A DNA stretch of 8,856 nt from Deltaproteobacteria bacterium (GTDB taxonomy: Bacteria; Desulfobacterota; Desulfobaccia; Desulfobaccales; 0-14-0-80-60-11): contig JAMCQY010000284.1 in assembly GCA_023381945.1 (NCBI GenBank), positions 782 to 9,637 of the forward strand. Reading direction: 5' to 3'. The notes under the pieces were generated by a model. The model was not told the origin of the DNA, did no database searches, and saw only the letters and a program-made list of their open reading frames with translations. Each line of letters opens with the position of its first letter. Position 1 is the stretch's first letter. Below are positions 1-6,566 of the stretch, piece by piece. The position numbers and the translations under genes were made by a program.

Positions 1-106
1 TGGCCGCCCCGGAATGGATTCTCAACTGTCCCCAGGCAGAGTGGTGCTGGAGCAGCGCGGCCAACAGCACCGCCAGGCCCAGAACCCATCTAAAAGTGGA
101 CGTCAT
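1..106 (-). CDS. N-terminal end of an exported protein (partial, signal peptide)
   Basis: The ATG at 106 opens a frame running off the left edge, giving 35 visible residues. These begin MTSTFRWVLGLAVLL and continue through a hydrophobic stretch to a polar SAWGQLR segment. An Arg at position 6, a core of about 13 hydrophobic residues and small residues near positions 24-26 form a typical Sec signal peptide, so the product is probably periplasmic or outer-membrane. A purine-rich GGGGAGGG lies 6 to 13 nt before the ATG and serves as ribosome binding site. The gene is separated from the redox operon by a terminator and has its own promoter, so it is a separate transcription unit on the same strand. 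The mature protein is not in the window, so its function cannot be named. Confidence 0.7.
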   Translation of the reverse strand, partial: MTSTFRWVLGLAVLLAALLQHHSAWGQLRIHSGAA

Positions 107-144
107 GTCTCGCCCTCCCCGGCAAGTACTTGAAGATTGACCTG

Positions 145-173
145 ATTATAGCTCTATCAGTATCCACAATAAA
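145..173 (-). promoter_or_regulatory. Sigma-70-type promoter for the exported-protein gene
   Basis: The minus strand carries a perfect TATAAT at 150-145. Seventeen bases upstream is TTTATT (173-168), a weak -35 match. Predicted transcription starts near 138, leaving a leader of about 30 nt before the ATG at 106. The AT-rich stretch 170-232 just upstream would also favour promoter activity. The -10 box is seen directly; promoter function is inferred. Confidence 0.5.
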
Positions 174-232
174 GATTTTTAGCAGGGATTTGAAGTCTAA
201 ATTAGCCTGTTGTTTATTTAAGATAAAATAAC

Positions 233-256
233 AAAGGCGGTTCGAAAACCGCCTTT
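233..256 (-). terminator. Intrinsic terminator of the redox operon
   Basis: A perfect 10-bp inverted repeat (233-242 with 247-256) encloses a 4-nt loop. Read on the minus strand, the stem AAAGGCGGTT / AACCGCCTTT is followed by a T-rich run (GTTATTTTATCTT). It lies 31 nt past the stop codon at 288, exactly where transcription from the flavoprotein gene should end. On the plus strand the stem is followed only by a short, C-rich sequence, so termination should be mainly leftward. Confidence 0.9.
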
Positions 257-287
257 CCACTCCCCAATCGCGCAGTCAACGCCATCT

Positions 288-3149
288 CTACGGCAATTTG
301 AAGAACTCCGCCGCCCGTCTTTCCCGGGCGCAAGTGGGGCAAAAGCGGCGTGACACCTGCTTTTTAATGATGGCGTCGCTGTGAGAGGTCACGTAATCCA
401 GGTAACGCTGCGGAGGCAAGGGACCGCCGCAGCCCTGGCACTTGGGCAACTCCAACAAATTCAGCACAGTACCACACAGACGCACTACCCGTCCTTCCGG
501 ACCTTCCAAATAATTGATAGCTCCGGTGGGACAGGCCAAAGCGCAGGCACCGCAGGCGATGCAACGCTCGCCGGCACGGCTATAGTCACTAAGCAGCCGT
601 TCCGCAGGGCTGATCTGGATGAACTTCAGGGCATCGACCTGCATGGTGTCCCGGCAAACCCGCTCGCAGGCGCCGCAGCGGATGCAAATATCACAACGCA
701 GGCAGCGTTGGGCTTCCCTTTTAGCCTCCTCCACGCGGTAATCGAGTTCCACCCGGTCAAAATTATGGCGCCGCTCCTCTTTATCCAGAAAAGGCGTGGG
801 CACTCGGTGATTAGCAATCTTCTTCTTTGCCGAAATAGTCAGGAATGGCACCCTGCCGCGCTTCTGGGGCCGGGCCGACGGCGCCGGTCCGGTTTCACCC
901 GACAGAAACTGGTTAATATCCAGGGCCGCCTGCTTCCCCGCGGCAATGGCCTCCACTGCAGTGGCGGGACCGGTGACCGCGTCCCCCCCGGCAAAGATAT
1001 CCGGAACACTGGTGCCGGTATGGGTGCGCTCGGTGACGATGGTGCACCAGGGGCTGGTCTCCACCGGCGGCTCCGGAAAGGGACAAAGGTCCGGCTGCTG
1101 GCCGATGGCGGTGATTATTGCCCCCGCCTCGACCCGGAAGTTGCTGTTCGGCACCGGTAAGGGACGGCGCCGGCCGGAGGCGTCCGGGCGGCCCAACTCC
1201 GCCTGGAGGCATTCCAGGTAACGGACTCGGCCATTATCACCGCCGATCCTGATAGGCACCGTCAGAAAATGAATCTGCACCCCTTCCTCCAGGGCCTGTT
1301 CAATCTCTTCGGGGTGGGCCGGCATTTCTTTGCGGGTGCGGCGATAGGAGACGTGAACTTCGCAGCAGCCCAGGCGCACGCAGGTGCGGGCCGCGTCCAT
1401 GGCGGCATTGCCGCCGCCGATGATCACCACCTTATCTGCCGGCCTTTCTTTGTTGCCCAGGTTCACCTGGCGCAGGAAGGAAATCACATCAAAGACCTGG
1501 GGGAAATCGTTTTCCCCCTCGATCTTCAGCTTGTAGCCCAGGTGCGCCCCGATCCCCAGGAAGAAGGCCTCATAGCCCTGGCGGCGCAGGTCATCGAGCG
1601 TGAGGTCGCGTCCTACCGTGACCCCGGTTTTGATCTCCACTCCCAGGGAGCGGATCAACTCCACTTCCTTATTTACCACCTCCCGGGGCAGGCGGTATTC
1701 GGGAATGCCGGCCATGAAGAGACCGCCGGCCACCGGCAGGGCCTCGAAGATGGTCACCCCGTACCCCCGTAAAGCCAGATAATGGGCGCAGGACAGTCCG
1801 GCGGGTCCGGAGCCGATGATGGCCACCTTATGGCCGTTGGGCTTCTCGGGCTTTAGGGGCGCGTATTCTCCGTGGCGGGTGGCGTAGTCGGCGACAAAGG
1901 CCTTGAGGTATTTAATGTTCAGAGGCTCGTCCAAGTGCCGGCGCACACAGTGCCGCTCGCAGGGGTGCGGACAGATGAGGCCGCAGACCCAGGGGAACGG
2001 ATTGTCCTGACGGATCACTTCCAGGGCTTCCACAAACCGGCCATGGGCCACTAAGGCCAGGTAGCTCGGGACATCGATCCCCGCCGGGCAGGCGGCGTGG
2101 CAGGGCGCCAGCAGGAGTTTGGGGCAGGCCCGGGCCGGGCAGTGCCGGTTTCCCGTGTGCATCCGATACTCATCCGGGAAATAGTGCAGCGAAGTAAGGA
2201 TAGGATTCACCGCCAGGCGTCCCAGGTTACAAGCGGCCTTAGACTTTAAGCTCTCGCAGGCGCTCTCCATCTCCACCAAGGTTTCCGCACCGGCTTCCCC
2301 GGCTGCGATCAGGTCCAGCAGGTTTTTGATCTGTAAGAGCTTATTATGACAGGAGGTGCATTGTGCCCCCGGTTGCTGCAGCAGAAATTCCATCTGCTTC
2401 CGCACCAGGGCAACGATGCAGTCACTTTCGTCCAGCACCTGGATGGTCCCGAGGGCCAGGGAACCCCCCATTTGCAAAAGTGTTTCATGGTCCAGAGCGA
2501 GCTTCTGGAGGTGCAGGGGGAAGATGCCTCCCAGAGGGCCGCCCACTATAATGGCCTTGGGTTTGCGGCCATGGCGGAAGCCGCCTCCGGGGCCCTGGAT
2601 CACTTCCTCCAGGGTGGAGGAAATGTTCACCTCCACAAAACCGGGGTTCTCCACCGCCCCTATCAGGCGAAAGATTAAAGTGCCGGAGGAGCAGGCAATT
2701 CCCAGCTTCCGGAAAGTGGATACCGGCGTCTGGGCAATGAAGGGCAGGGAGGCCACCGTGCCCAGGCTGTGAATGAGCCAGGTGGAATCAGGATCGCGCC
2801 GGAGAAATTCCCGGGGCAGCAGCGACTGGATGGACTGGATGAAGAGATCTTCATCTTCCACCAAAAAGCGCGCCTCACCGGAAACCACGATAAGGTTTAT
2901 GGGAGGCGGCTCCGGCAGAATATGGCTCGCCAGCAATCCGCCCCAGGCGGCCCGCAGCCGCTCGGCCGCCAGGGAGGCGTCGGCCGGCAGATAGACCACC
3001 GCGGCCTGGGCATGGAGGGTCTTGGCAGCCAAGATCGGCCTGGGCATGGAGGGTCTTGGCAGCCAGCAGGATGCCTTCCAACACCTGGTGTGGACACCCT
3101 TCCAGCAGCAGCAGTTCTGCGGTGGCTTCCGCCAATGGCGGCGCGGCAT
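288..3149 (-). CDS. C-terminal half of the fusion: NuoF remnant, GltD-like NADPH/FAD oxidoreductase, ferredoxin clusters
   Basis: The frame is open from 3149, but only from about 3036 downward does it encode the real protein. No ribosome binding site supports an internal start (ATGs at 3149 and 3047). Numbering is for the 953-residue frame; add 177 for the repaired protein. About 50-330 is the rest of NuoF: an SLBB-like stretch near 170-215, then an N3-cluster region with C264-x2-C267 and C307 but without the usual first cysteine. About 337-425 is the GltD/dihydropyrimidine-dehydrogenase N-terminal Fe-S domain (C350, C354, C389, C393, C397, C401). Residues 441-750 form the two-dinucleotide fold: FAD loop GSGPAG (446-451), NADPH loop GGGNAAMD (578-585), YRRTRKEMPA with phosphate-binding arginines, and the second FAD motif GGDAV (721-725). 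Next come 4Fe-4S motifs at 816-832 and 863-873, and C904/C907/C937/C940, a possible zinc or Fe-S knuckle. NuoF-GltD fusions are known in Sporomusa-type Nfn and Hyl enzymes. Confidence 0.75.
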   Translation of the reverse strand: MPRRHWRKPPQNCCCWKGVHTRCWKASCWLPRPSMPRPILAAKTLHAQAAVVYLPADASLAAERLRAAWGGLLASHILPEPPPINLIVVSGEARFLVEDEDLFIQSIQSLLPREFLRRDPDSTWLIHSLGTVASLPFIAQTPVSTFRKLGIACSSGTLIFRLIGAVENPGFVEVNISSTLEEVIQGPGGGFRHGRKPKAIIVGGPLGGIFPLHLQKLALDHETLLQMGGSLALGTIQVLDESDCIVALVRKQMEFLLQQPGAQCTSCHNKLLQIKNLLDLIAAGEAGAETLVEMESACESLKSKAACNLGRLAVNPILTSLHYFPDEYRMHTGNRHCPARACPKLLLAPCHAACPAGIDVPSYLALVAHGRFVEALEVIRQDNPFPWVCGLICPHPCERHCVRRHLDEPLNIKYLKAFVADYATRHGEYAPLKPEKPNGHKVAIIGSGPAGLSCAHYLALRGYGVTIFEALPVAGGLFMAGIPEYRLPREVVNKEVELIRSLGVEIKTGVTVGRDLTLDDLRRQGYEAFFLGIGAHLGYKLKIEGENDFPQVFDVISFLRQVNLGNKERPADKVVIIGGGNAAMDAARTCVRLGCCEVHVSYRRTRKEMPAHPEEIEQALEEGVQIHFLTVPIRIGGDNGRVRYLECLQAELGRPDASGRRRPLPVPNSNFRVEAGAIITAIGQQPDLCPFPEPPVETSPWCTIVTERTHTGTSVPDIFAGGDAVTGPATAVEAIAAGKQAALDINQFLSGETGPAPSARPQKRGRVPFLTISAKKKIANHRVPTPFLDKEERRHNFDRVELDYRVEEAKREAQRCLRCDICIRCGACERVCRDTMQVDALKFIQISPAERLLSDYSRAGERCIACGACALACPTGAINYLEGPEGRVVRLCGTVLNLLELPKCQGCGGPLPPQRYLDYVTSHSDAIIKKQVSRRFCPTCARERRAAEFFKLP

Positions 3150-3714
3150 TAATCAATAAAATAGGGTGCCGGTTTTCTGCCTGGAGGGTGCACCAGGCGG
3201 CGCCGCAGGGAGTGCTCCGGGTCCGGGAGAACTCACAGAATCCAGCAGCCACCACCTTTTGCAGAAAGGAGTCAAAGCCCTGGCTGTAAAAGGACAGCAG
3301 ACTCTTGTAACCGTCGTAATCCTGGTAATCTTCCAGCGACAGGGGTTCGATCTTCCCCAGAAGCTCTGAGATTCGAATGGTTTGAGACTCATAATAAGCC
3401 TCATAGTCCTGGCCCACTGCCCAACGTCTCACCGGGCGATGCTCCTCCAGATGGCTTTGGACGATGCGGGCCGCCATATCCGGGGTCACCAGCTCATATA
3501 AGCTGGAGCCGCCGTTGTGGCGCACCTCCACCATGACATCCCGGCCCTCGATCCCCCGCCAGCCCATCAGGTTGACATCTAAGGGGCCCAATTCGTCCAT
3601 AGCCCGTTCCCGCAAGGCGCGGGTAAAGGCGTCCTTTACCGCTTCGGCTTCTGCCAAGGCGCGGCCGGGAAAAGTGAAGATGTTGATCTGGAGATTGGGG
3701 TCCTCAAAGGCCAT
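2875..3714 (-). CDS. N-terminal half of the fusion: degenerate NuoF-like (51 kDa subunit) domain
   Basis: The frame encodes 279 residues, of which about 1-226 are genuine and the rest out of frame. Residues 45-97 resemble the end of the thioredoxin-like 2Fe-2S domain that often precedes NuoF (G-x-RG, then VTPD, then HLEEHRPVRRW). However, the expected GCRG cysteine is Trp52 (GWRG) and no cysteine is available to hold that cluster. Residues 113-140 (RISELLGKIEPLSLEDY, then DGYKSL) match the NuoF region before the FMN site. The glycine-rich FMN loop that should follow (GxRGRGGAGFPTG) is replaced by residues 158-176 (GFCEFSRTRSTPCGAAW), and the acidic NADEGDP-type loop is replaced by INAAPPLAEA. 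I therefore infer a structural scaffold without FMN or NADH binding. The gene starts 190 nt after the 4Fe-4S subunit gene ends and has the best ribosome binding site in the operon. Confidence 0.7.
   Translation of the reverse strand: MAFEDPNLQINIFTFPGRALAEAEAVKDAFTRALRERAMDELGPLDVNLMGWRGIEGRDVMVEVRHNGGSSLYELVTPDMAARIVQSHLEEHRPVRRWAVGQDYEAYYESQTIRISELLGKIEPLSLEDYQDYDGYKSLLSFYSQGFDSFLQKVVAAGFCEFSRTRSTPCGAAWCTLQAENRHPILLINAAPPLAEATAELLLLEGCPHQVLEGILLAAKTLHAQADLGCQDPPCPGRGGLSAGRRLPGGRAAAGRLGRIAGEPYSAGAASHKPYRGFR
3002..3069. repeat. 34-bp tandem direct duplication causing a frameshift
   Basis: Two units, 3002-3035 and 3036-3069, share 30 identical bases (3002-3031 and 3036-3065, beginning CGGCCTGGGCATGGAGGG). 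They differ only in the last four (AGAT versus GCAG). The identity is far higher than protein conservation would require, and it lies exactly where the flavoprotein gene changes frame. Confidence 0.95.
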
Positions 3715-3732
3715 TAACTATAAGACCTCCTC

Positions 3733-3815
3733 TCAGTTGCAGGAAGCCGGCTGAAGGGATCAAGACTGGCAACTCCCTGCCGAAGGAGTTGCCGGGGCCG
3801 ACTCCCCGCAACTGA
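3733..3815. repeat. Nested inverted repeats in the leader of the flavoprotein gene
   Basis: The inner hairpin has a perfect 9-bp stem, GGCAACTCC (3768-3776) with GGAGTTGCC (3785-3793), and an 8-nt loop. The outer arms are TCAGTTGC (3733-3740) and GCAACTGA (3808-3815). Both arm pairs contain the same GCAAC/GTTGC core. In the minus-strand transcript the structure ends two bases before the AGGAGGT ribosome binding site at 3731-3725, so it could influence translation or mRNA stability of the last gene. There is no T-run after it, so it is not a standard terminator. Confidence 0.6.
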
Positions 3816-3836
3816 AAGTCTGAAAAACAGTGGGCG

Positions 3837-3891
3837 GTGAGCAGTGAGCAGGGGGCAAAAAAACCAACAACTTTTACTGCTTGCTGCTCAC
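3837..3891. repeat. Long imperfect hairpin built of GTGAGCA-type heptamers
   Basis: Arms 3837-3851 and 3877-3891 pair over 15 bp with two G-T wobbles; the loop is 25 nt. The left arm is two head-to-tail GTGAGCA units followed by a degenerate third (GGGGGCA). The right side, read on the minus strand, is likewise made of short GTGAG-like units. It begins 13 nt after the stop codon of the 4Fe-4S subunit gene (3905). It may separate or stabilise parts of the operon mRNA; a T-run occurs only in the loop, so classical termination is unlikely. Confidence 0.55.
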
Positions 3892-3904
3892 TCTCACCCT
3901 CACT

Positions 3905-4429
3905 TTATCGGGCGCTGACCACGGTATCCAGTTCGAAAGCCACCGCCCGGGCCAACCGTTCCCTGCGGCCGGTATCCAACTGTCCAGCATCGCCAAAGCC
4001 GAGGCAATGGGTAACACACTTGCTGACGCAGGCCGGTTTCAGGCCATGGTCAATGCGGTCCATGCAATAGTCGCATTTCACCGCCTTGCCCAATTGCGGG
4101 TGCCATTGGGGGGCGCCCCAGGGACAGGCAGTGATGCAGCTCTTACAGCCGGCGCACAGGGACTGTTCGATATAGACGATGCCATCTTTGGGCCGCTTGC
4201 GCATCGCACCGGTGGGGCACACCGGCACGCACCAGGGCTCGGAGCAGTGGAAGCAGGGCATAAAGACGAAGCCGGCCCGCGGCGCCTCCCCCACCATCTT
4301 GGGCCCCACCGAAATAATCTGGCCCAGGCGCGGCCCCATGGGCAGCCCCTTGTTGCTCTTGCAATGAACTTCACAGCTCAAGCAGCCGATGCACTTCTTT
4401 TGATCTTGCAGCAGATAATATTGGCTCAT
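3905..4429 (-). CDS. DmsB/PhsB-type 4x[4Fe-4S] electron-transfer subunit
   Basis: The 174-residue product has the length and layout of the small Fe-S subunits that accompany DMSO reductase-family enzymes. Four cysteine quartets are visible: C13/16/19/23 (CIGCLSCEVHC), C59/62/67/71, C92/95/98/102 (CAGCKSCITACPWGAP) and C119/122/134/138. Between C62 and C67 the spacing is four residues, normal for this family. It should pass electrons between the Mo/W subunit encoded 34 nt upstream and the flavoprotein encoded downstream. There is no signal peptide or membrane anchor, so it is cytoplasmic. I chose the ATG at 4429, which has GAGG five bases upstream; a TTG at 4444 would add MSEEG but has no ribosome binding site. 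C142 is an extra cysteine outside the quartets. Confidence 0.93.
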   Translation of the reverse strand: MSQYYLLQDQKKCIGCLSCEVHCKSNKGLPMGPRLGQIISVGPKMVGEAPRAGFVFMPCFHCSEPWCVPVCPTGAMRKRPKDGIVYIEQSLCAGCKSCITACPWGAPQWHPQLGKAVKCDYCMDRIDHGLKPACVSKCVTHCLGFGDAGQLDTGRRERLARAVAFELDTVVSAR

Positions 4430-4463
4430 TCCTTCCTCGCTCAAGAAGGTTTTACTCTATCCT

Positions 4464-6554
4464 CTAATCCCTGATTTTCCGCACCTGTACCAGGGTATGG
4501 TCATACGCCGGGCTGCCGCCGGCCGGATCAGCGATATTCTCCTGGAGCAGGGCGTCACTGGCGCCTTTGCCGCAGCAGCGGGTCTGCACCGGCACCGTCT
4601 TTCCGAAGCCGTGCAGCATGAAGACCGCCTCGGGATGGATCAGCTCCGTCACCTTGGCCTTGATTTTGCCGCTGGTCTTTAAAGGCGAAGCCACCTTCAC
4701 GTATTTCCCGTCCCTGATCCCCAGGCGGTTGGCAGCTTGGTCATTAATCCACAGGAGATTCTCCGGCACCAGTTCGGAAAGATAAAGGTTGTTTTGCGTG
4801 GAAACGTGGGTATGGGCAGCATGGCGTCCTACCAGCAGCTTGAAGTTGCCATTGCTGGAGCGGGGCACCGGCTCGTAAGGCGGAAATGACGGAAAGCCTG
4901 CCTTCTCCATCAGCGAACTCACCAGTTCGATCTTGCCCGAAGGAGTTTTGAACTTCAAATCATTTTTGTCCCATAGCAGGTTTTTATCCGTGAGAACTAC
5001 GAAACCCTTGGCGTCAAAATCCTCAATCTTGACCCCCAGGTCCTGAAGCTGAAAATTCCAGATATCTTCGATGGTCTCATAAGGAAAATATTTGCCCAGA
5101 CCCAGGCGCTCCGCCAATTGCTTGAGGATAAGCCAGCCGGGGCGCGTATCGTAGCGCGGCGACACTGCCTGCCGCCGCATATAAAGCTGCGGTTTCAAAG
5201 CGGAAACCGCCTGAATGGAGTCGGCCCGCTCCAGGTAGATGGACTCCGGCAGCAGGACGTCGGCGTACCAGGCGATTTCGCTGAAGTTGACATCGATGGC
5301 GACAATGAGGTCCAGCTTATCCAAGGCCTTGCGGGTGGCCGCGGCGTCGGGCAGGGACTGCAACGGGTCGAAGCGGTTGAAGATGGCGCCCCTGACGGGA
5401 TAAGGGTCCTCATTCAGGATGGCCTGGGCCAGCATCTGGGCGTTGCCGTGGGAAGCATCGGCCAGGGGGAATTTGGCGCCCCCGGAGCCGTCGAACCTGG
5501 GCGCCTCGATCTTGGGAAATTCTTGTTCCACGTATTTGCGGATATCCCCGCGGCCGGCAGCCTTAGGGCCTTTCTTGAAAAACAGGCCGCCCTTGGCTTC
5601 GATGGAGCCCATCAGGGCATTCAGCATGATGAGCGAGCGCCGGAAATGGATCTCGTTGGGATGGTGCGCCCCGCGGTAGCCGTAGTGAAAGACTACGGCC
5701 GGCCTGGCAGCCGCGGCCTCGCGGGCCAGGGTGACGATCCCGGCGGCTGGAATACCGGTTTCCGCTTCGGCCCATGCCGGGGTATAGGGCTCCACAAATG
5801 CCTGTAGTTCCTGGAAACCGTCCACCCAGCGGCTGACAAAATCGGCATCAAAGAGGCGCTCTTTGATGATAGTGTGGATCAGGGCGTAGTTGAGGGCCAG
5901 ATCGGCGCCGGGCCGGATCATCCAGTAGCGGTCAGCCTTGGTGGCCGTAATGCTGACCCGGGGGTCGATGTAGATGAGCTTGGCCCCCCTTTCCATGGCC
6001 GACAGCAGGTTGTTGATGGCCTTGATTTCCAGGGATTCGAAGATATTCCGGCCGTAAAGCACTATATAGCGGGTGTTGGCGTAGTCCACCCCCACCTGCG
6101 CATCGGTGTAGCCCGTCAGGCTGCGGAAGGCCGTGTTCACCGAGCCCTTGCACAGGGCGTCGTGGGTGAAGTGGTTGGGCGAGCCTAAAGCCTTCATGAA
6201 AGTCTTGCTGATATGGGTATTGAGGTTGGTGCGCTCCCCGAAGACGACGCTTTCGGGGCCATGTTCCTTGACAATCTCCTGGAGTTGGTCAGCGACAAAT
6301 TCAAGGGCCTCGTCCCAAGTGGCCCGTTGCCACTGGCCCGCGCCCCGGGAGCCGATACGGATCATAGGATACTGCGGCCGCTCCACGTCATGCAGCAGCG
6401 CCAGCCCGGCGGAACCCTTGGCGCACAAGGCCCCTTCAATGCCGGCCACGTGCGGGTTGCCTTCGATCCACTTCACGTCGTCATTTTCCACCAGCACCCG
6501 GATGGGGCAGCGCACCGTGCACATGAAGCAGATGCTGAAAACTTCCTTTGCCAT
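4464..6554 (-). CDS. PsrA/PhsA-like molybdopterin (Mo or W) oxidoreductase, catalytic subunit
   Basis: The 696-residue product is a complete DMSO reductase-superfamily enzyme. The N-terminal 4Fe-4S motif is C9-x2-C12-x3-C16-x27-C44, followed by Lys46, the residue usually placed between cluster and pterin. C135 in THDALCKGS is at the position of the metal ligand. The YGRN, YIDPR and RPGAD motifs of the pterin-binding domain follow, then LPESIYLERAD and a C-terminal pterin-binding barrel. The overall pattern is closest to thiosulfate/polysulfide reductase catalytic subunits. The start is the ATG at 6554, with AGGAAGG five bases upstream; a GTG at 6596 would add 14 residues without a ribosome binding site. 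Neither start gives a twin-arginine signal, so the enzyme is cytoplasmic, unlike periplasmic PsrA/PhsA. Lys136 after the ligand Cys, where formate dehydrogenases have His, argues against formate. It is the first gene of the operon. The substrate is unknown. Confidence 0.9.
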   Translation of the reverse strand: MAKEVFSICFMCTVRCPIRVLVENDDVKWIEGNPHVAGIEGALCAKGSAGLALLHDVERPQYPMIRIGSRGAGQWQRATWDEALEFVADQLQEIVKEHGPESVVFGERTNLNTHISKTFMKALGSPNHFTHDALCKGSVNTAFRSLTGYTDAQVGVDYANTRYIVLYGRNIFESLEIKAINNLLSAMERGAKLIYIDPRVSITATKADRYWMIRPGADLALNYALIHTIIKERLFDADFVSRWVDGFQELQAFVEPYTPAWAEAETGIPAAGIVTLAREAAAARPAVVFHYGYRGAHHPNEIHFRRSLIMLNALMGSIEAKGGLFFKKGPKAAGRGDIRKYVEQEFPKIEAPRFDGSGGAKFPLADASHGNAQMLAQAILNEDPYPVRGAIFNRFDPLQSLPDAAATRKALDKLDLIVAIDVNFSEIAWYADVLLPESIYLERADSIQAVSALKPQLYMRRQAVSPRYDTRPGWLILKQLAERLGLGKYFPYETIEDIWNFQLQDLGVKIEDFDAKGFVVLTDKNLLWDKNDLKFKTPSGKIELVSSLMEKAGFPSFPPYEPVPRSSNGNFKLLVGRHAAHTHVSTQNNLYLSELVPENLLWINDQAANRLGIRDGKYVKVASPLKTSGKIKAKVTELIHPEAVFMLHGFGKTVPVQTRCCGKGASDALLQENIADPAGGSPAYDHTLVQVRKIRD

Positions 6555-6559
6555 GGCAG

Positions 6560-6566
6560 CCTTCCT
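6560..6566 (-). promoter_or_regulatory. Ribosome binding site deciding the molybdoenzyme start
   Basis: AGGAAGG on the minus strand lies five bases before the ATG at 6554. It selects this ATG over the in-frame GTG at 6596, whose upstream sequence has no purine-rich match. Confidence 0.8.

Larger units (their letters stand above)
288..3714 (-). pseudogene. NuoF-like/GltD/ferredoxin fusion flavoprotein gene, frameshifted by a 34-bp duplication
   Basis: This is one gene in two frames. The start at 3714 is an ATG preceded by a strong AGGAGGT (3731-3725). The first frame is homologous to NuoF up to about residue 226, then runs into unrelated residues and stops at 2875. The continuation of the same fold, and everything after it, is in the frame ending at 288. 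At the switch lies a 30-bp direct repeat with a period of 34 bp, which is one more than a multiple of three. Deleting one 34-bp unit joins the frames as ...LAAKTLHAQA-AVVYLPADA... and gives 1130 codons plus stop. Nothing else in the 3.4 kb is broken, so the lesion is recent, reversible or an assembly error. Gene order suggests it encodes the NAD(P)H-reactive subunit of the molybdoenzyme encoded upstream. Calling it a pseudogene is provisional. Confidence 0.75.

Noticed and set aside
381..1160. A 259-codon plus-strand open frame
   Set aside because: It lies antisense to the GltD/ferredoxin part of the flavoprotein, has no ribosome binding site, and its product shows no recognisable domain. The minus-strand frame has clear motifs throughout.
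3002..3069. Programmed ribosomal frameshift in the flavoprotein gene
   Set aside because: There is no slippery run at the junction, and the frame change is fully explained by the 34-bp duplication.
3768..3793. Intrinsic terminator before the flavoprotein gene
   Set aside because: The stem is good, but neither strand has a T-run directly after it, and it lies inside a co-directional operon.
3740..3800. Second sigma-54 promoter in front of the flavoprotein gene
   Set aside because: GG and GC pairs are present on the minus strand but none has the required ten-base spacing with a TTGC-like -12.
3881..4474. A 197-codon plus-strand open frame
   Set aside because: It is the mirror of the 4Fe-4S subunit, whose sixteen cluster cysteines are all in order on the minus strand.
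5118..5807. A 229-codon plus-strand open frame
   Set aside because: It is antisense to the molybdoenzyme, in GC-rich DNA where long shadow frames are expected; no domain or start signal.
4464..6554. Formate dehydrogenase catalytic subunit
   Set aside because: The position after the presumed metal-ligand Cys135 is Lys rather than the catalytic His, and there is no selenocysteine-type TGA in the frame.
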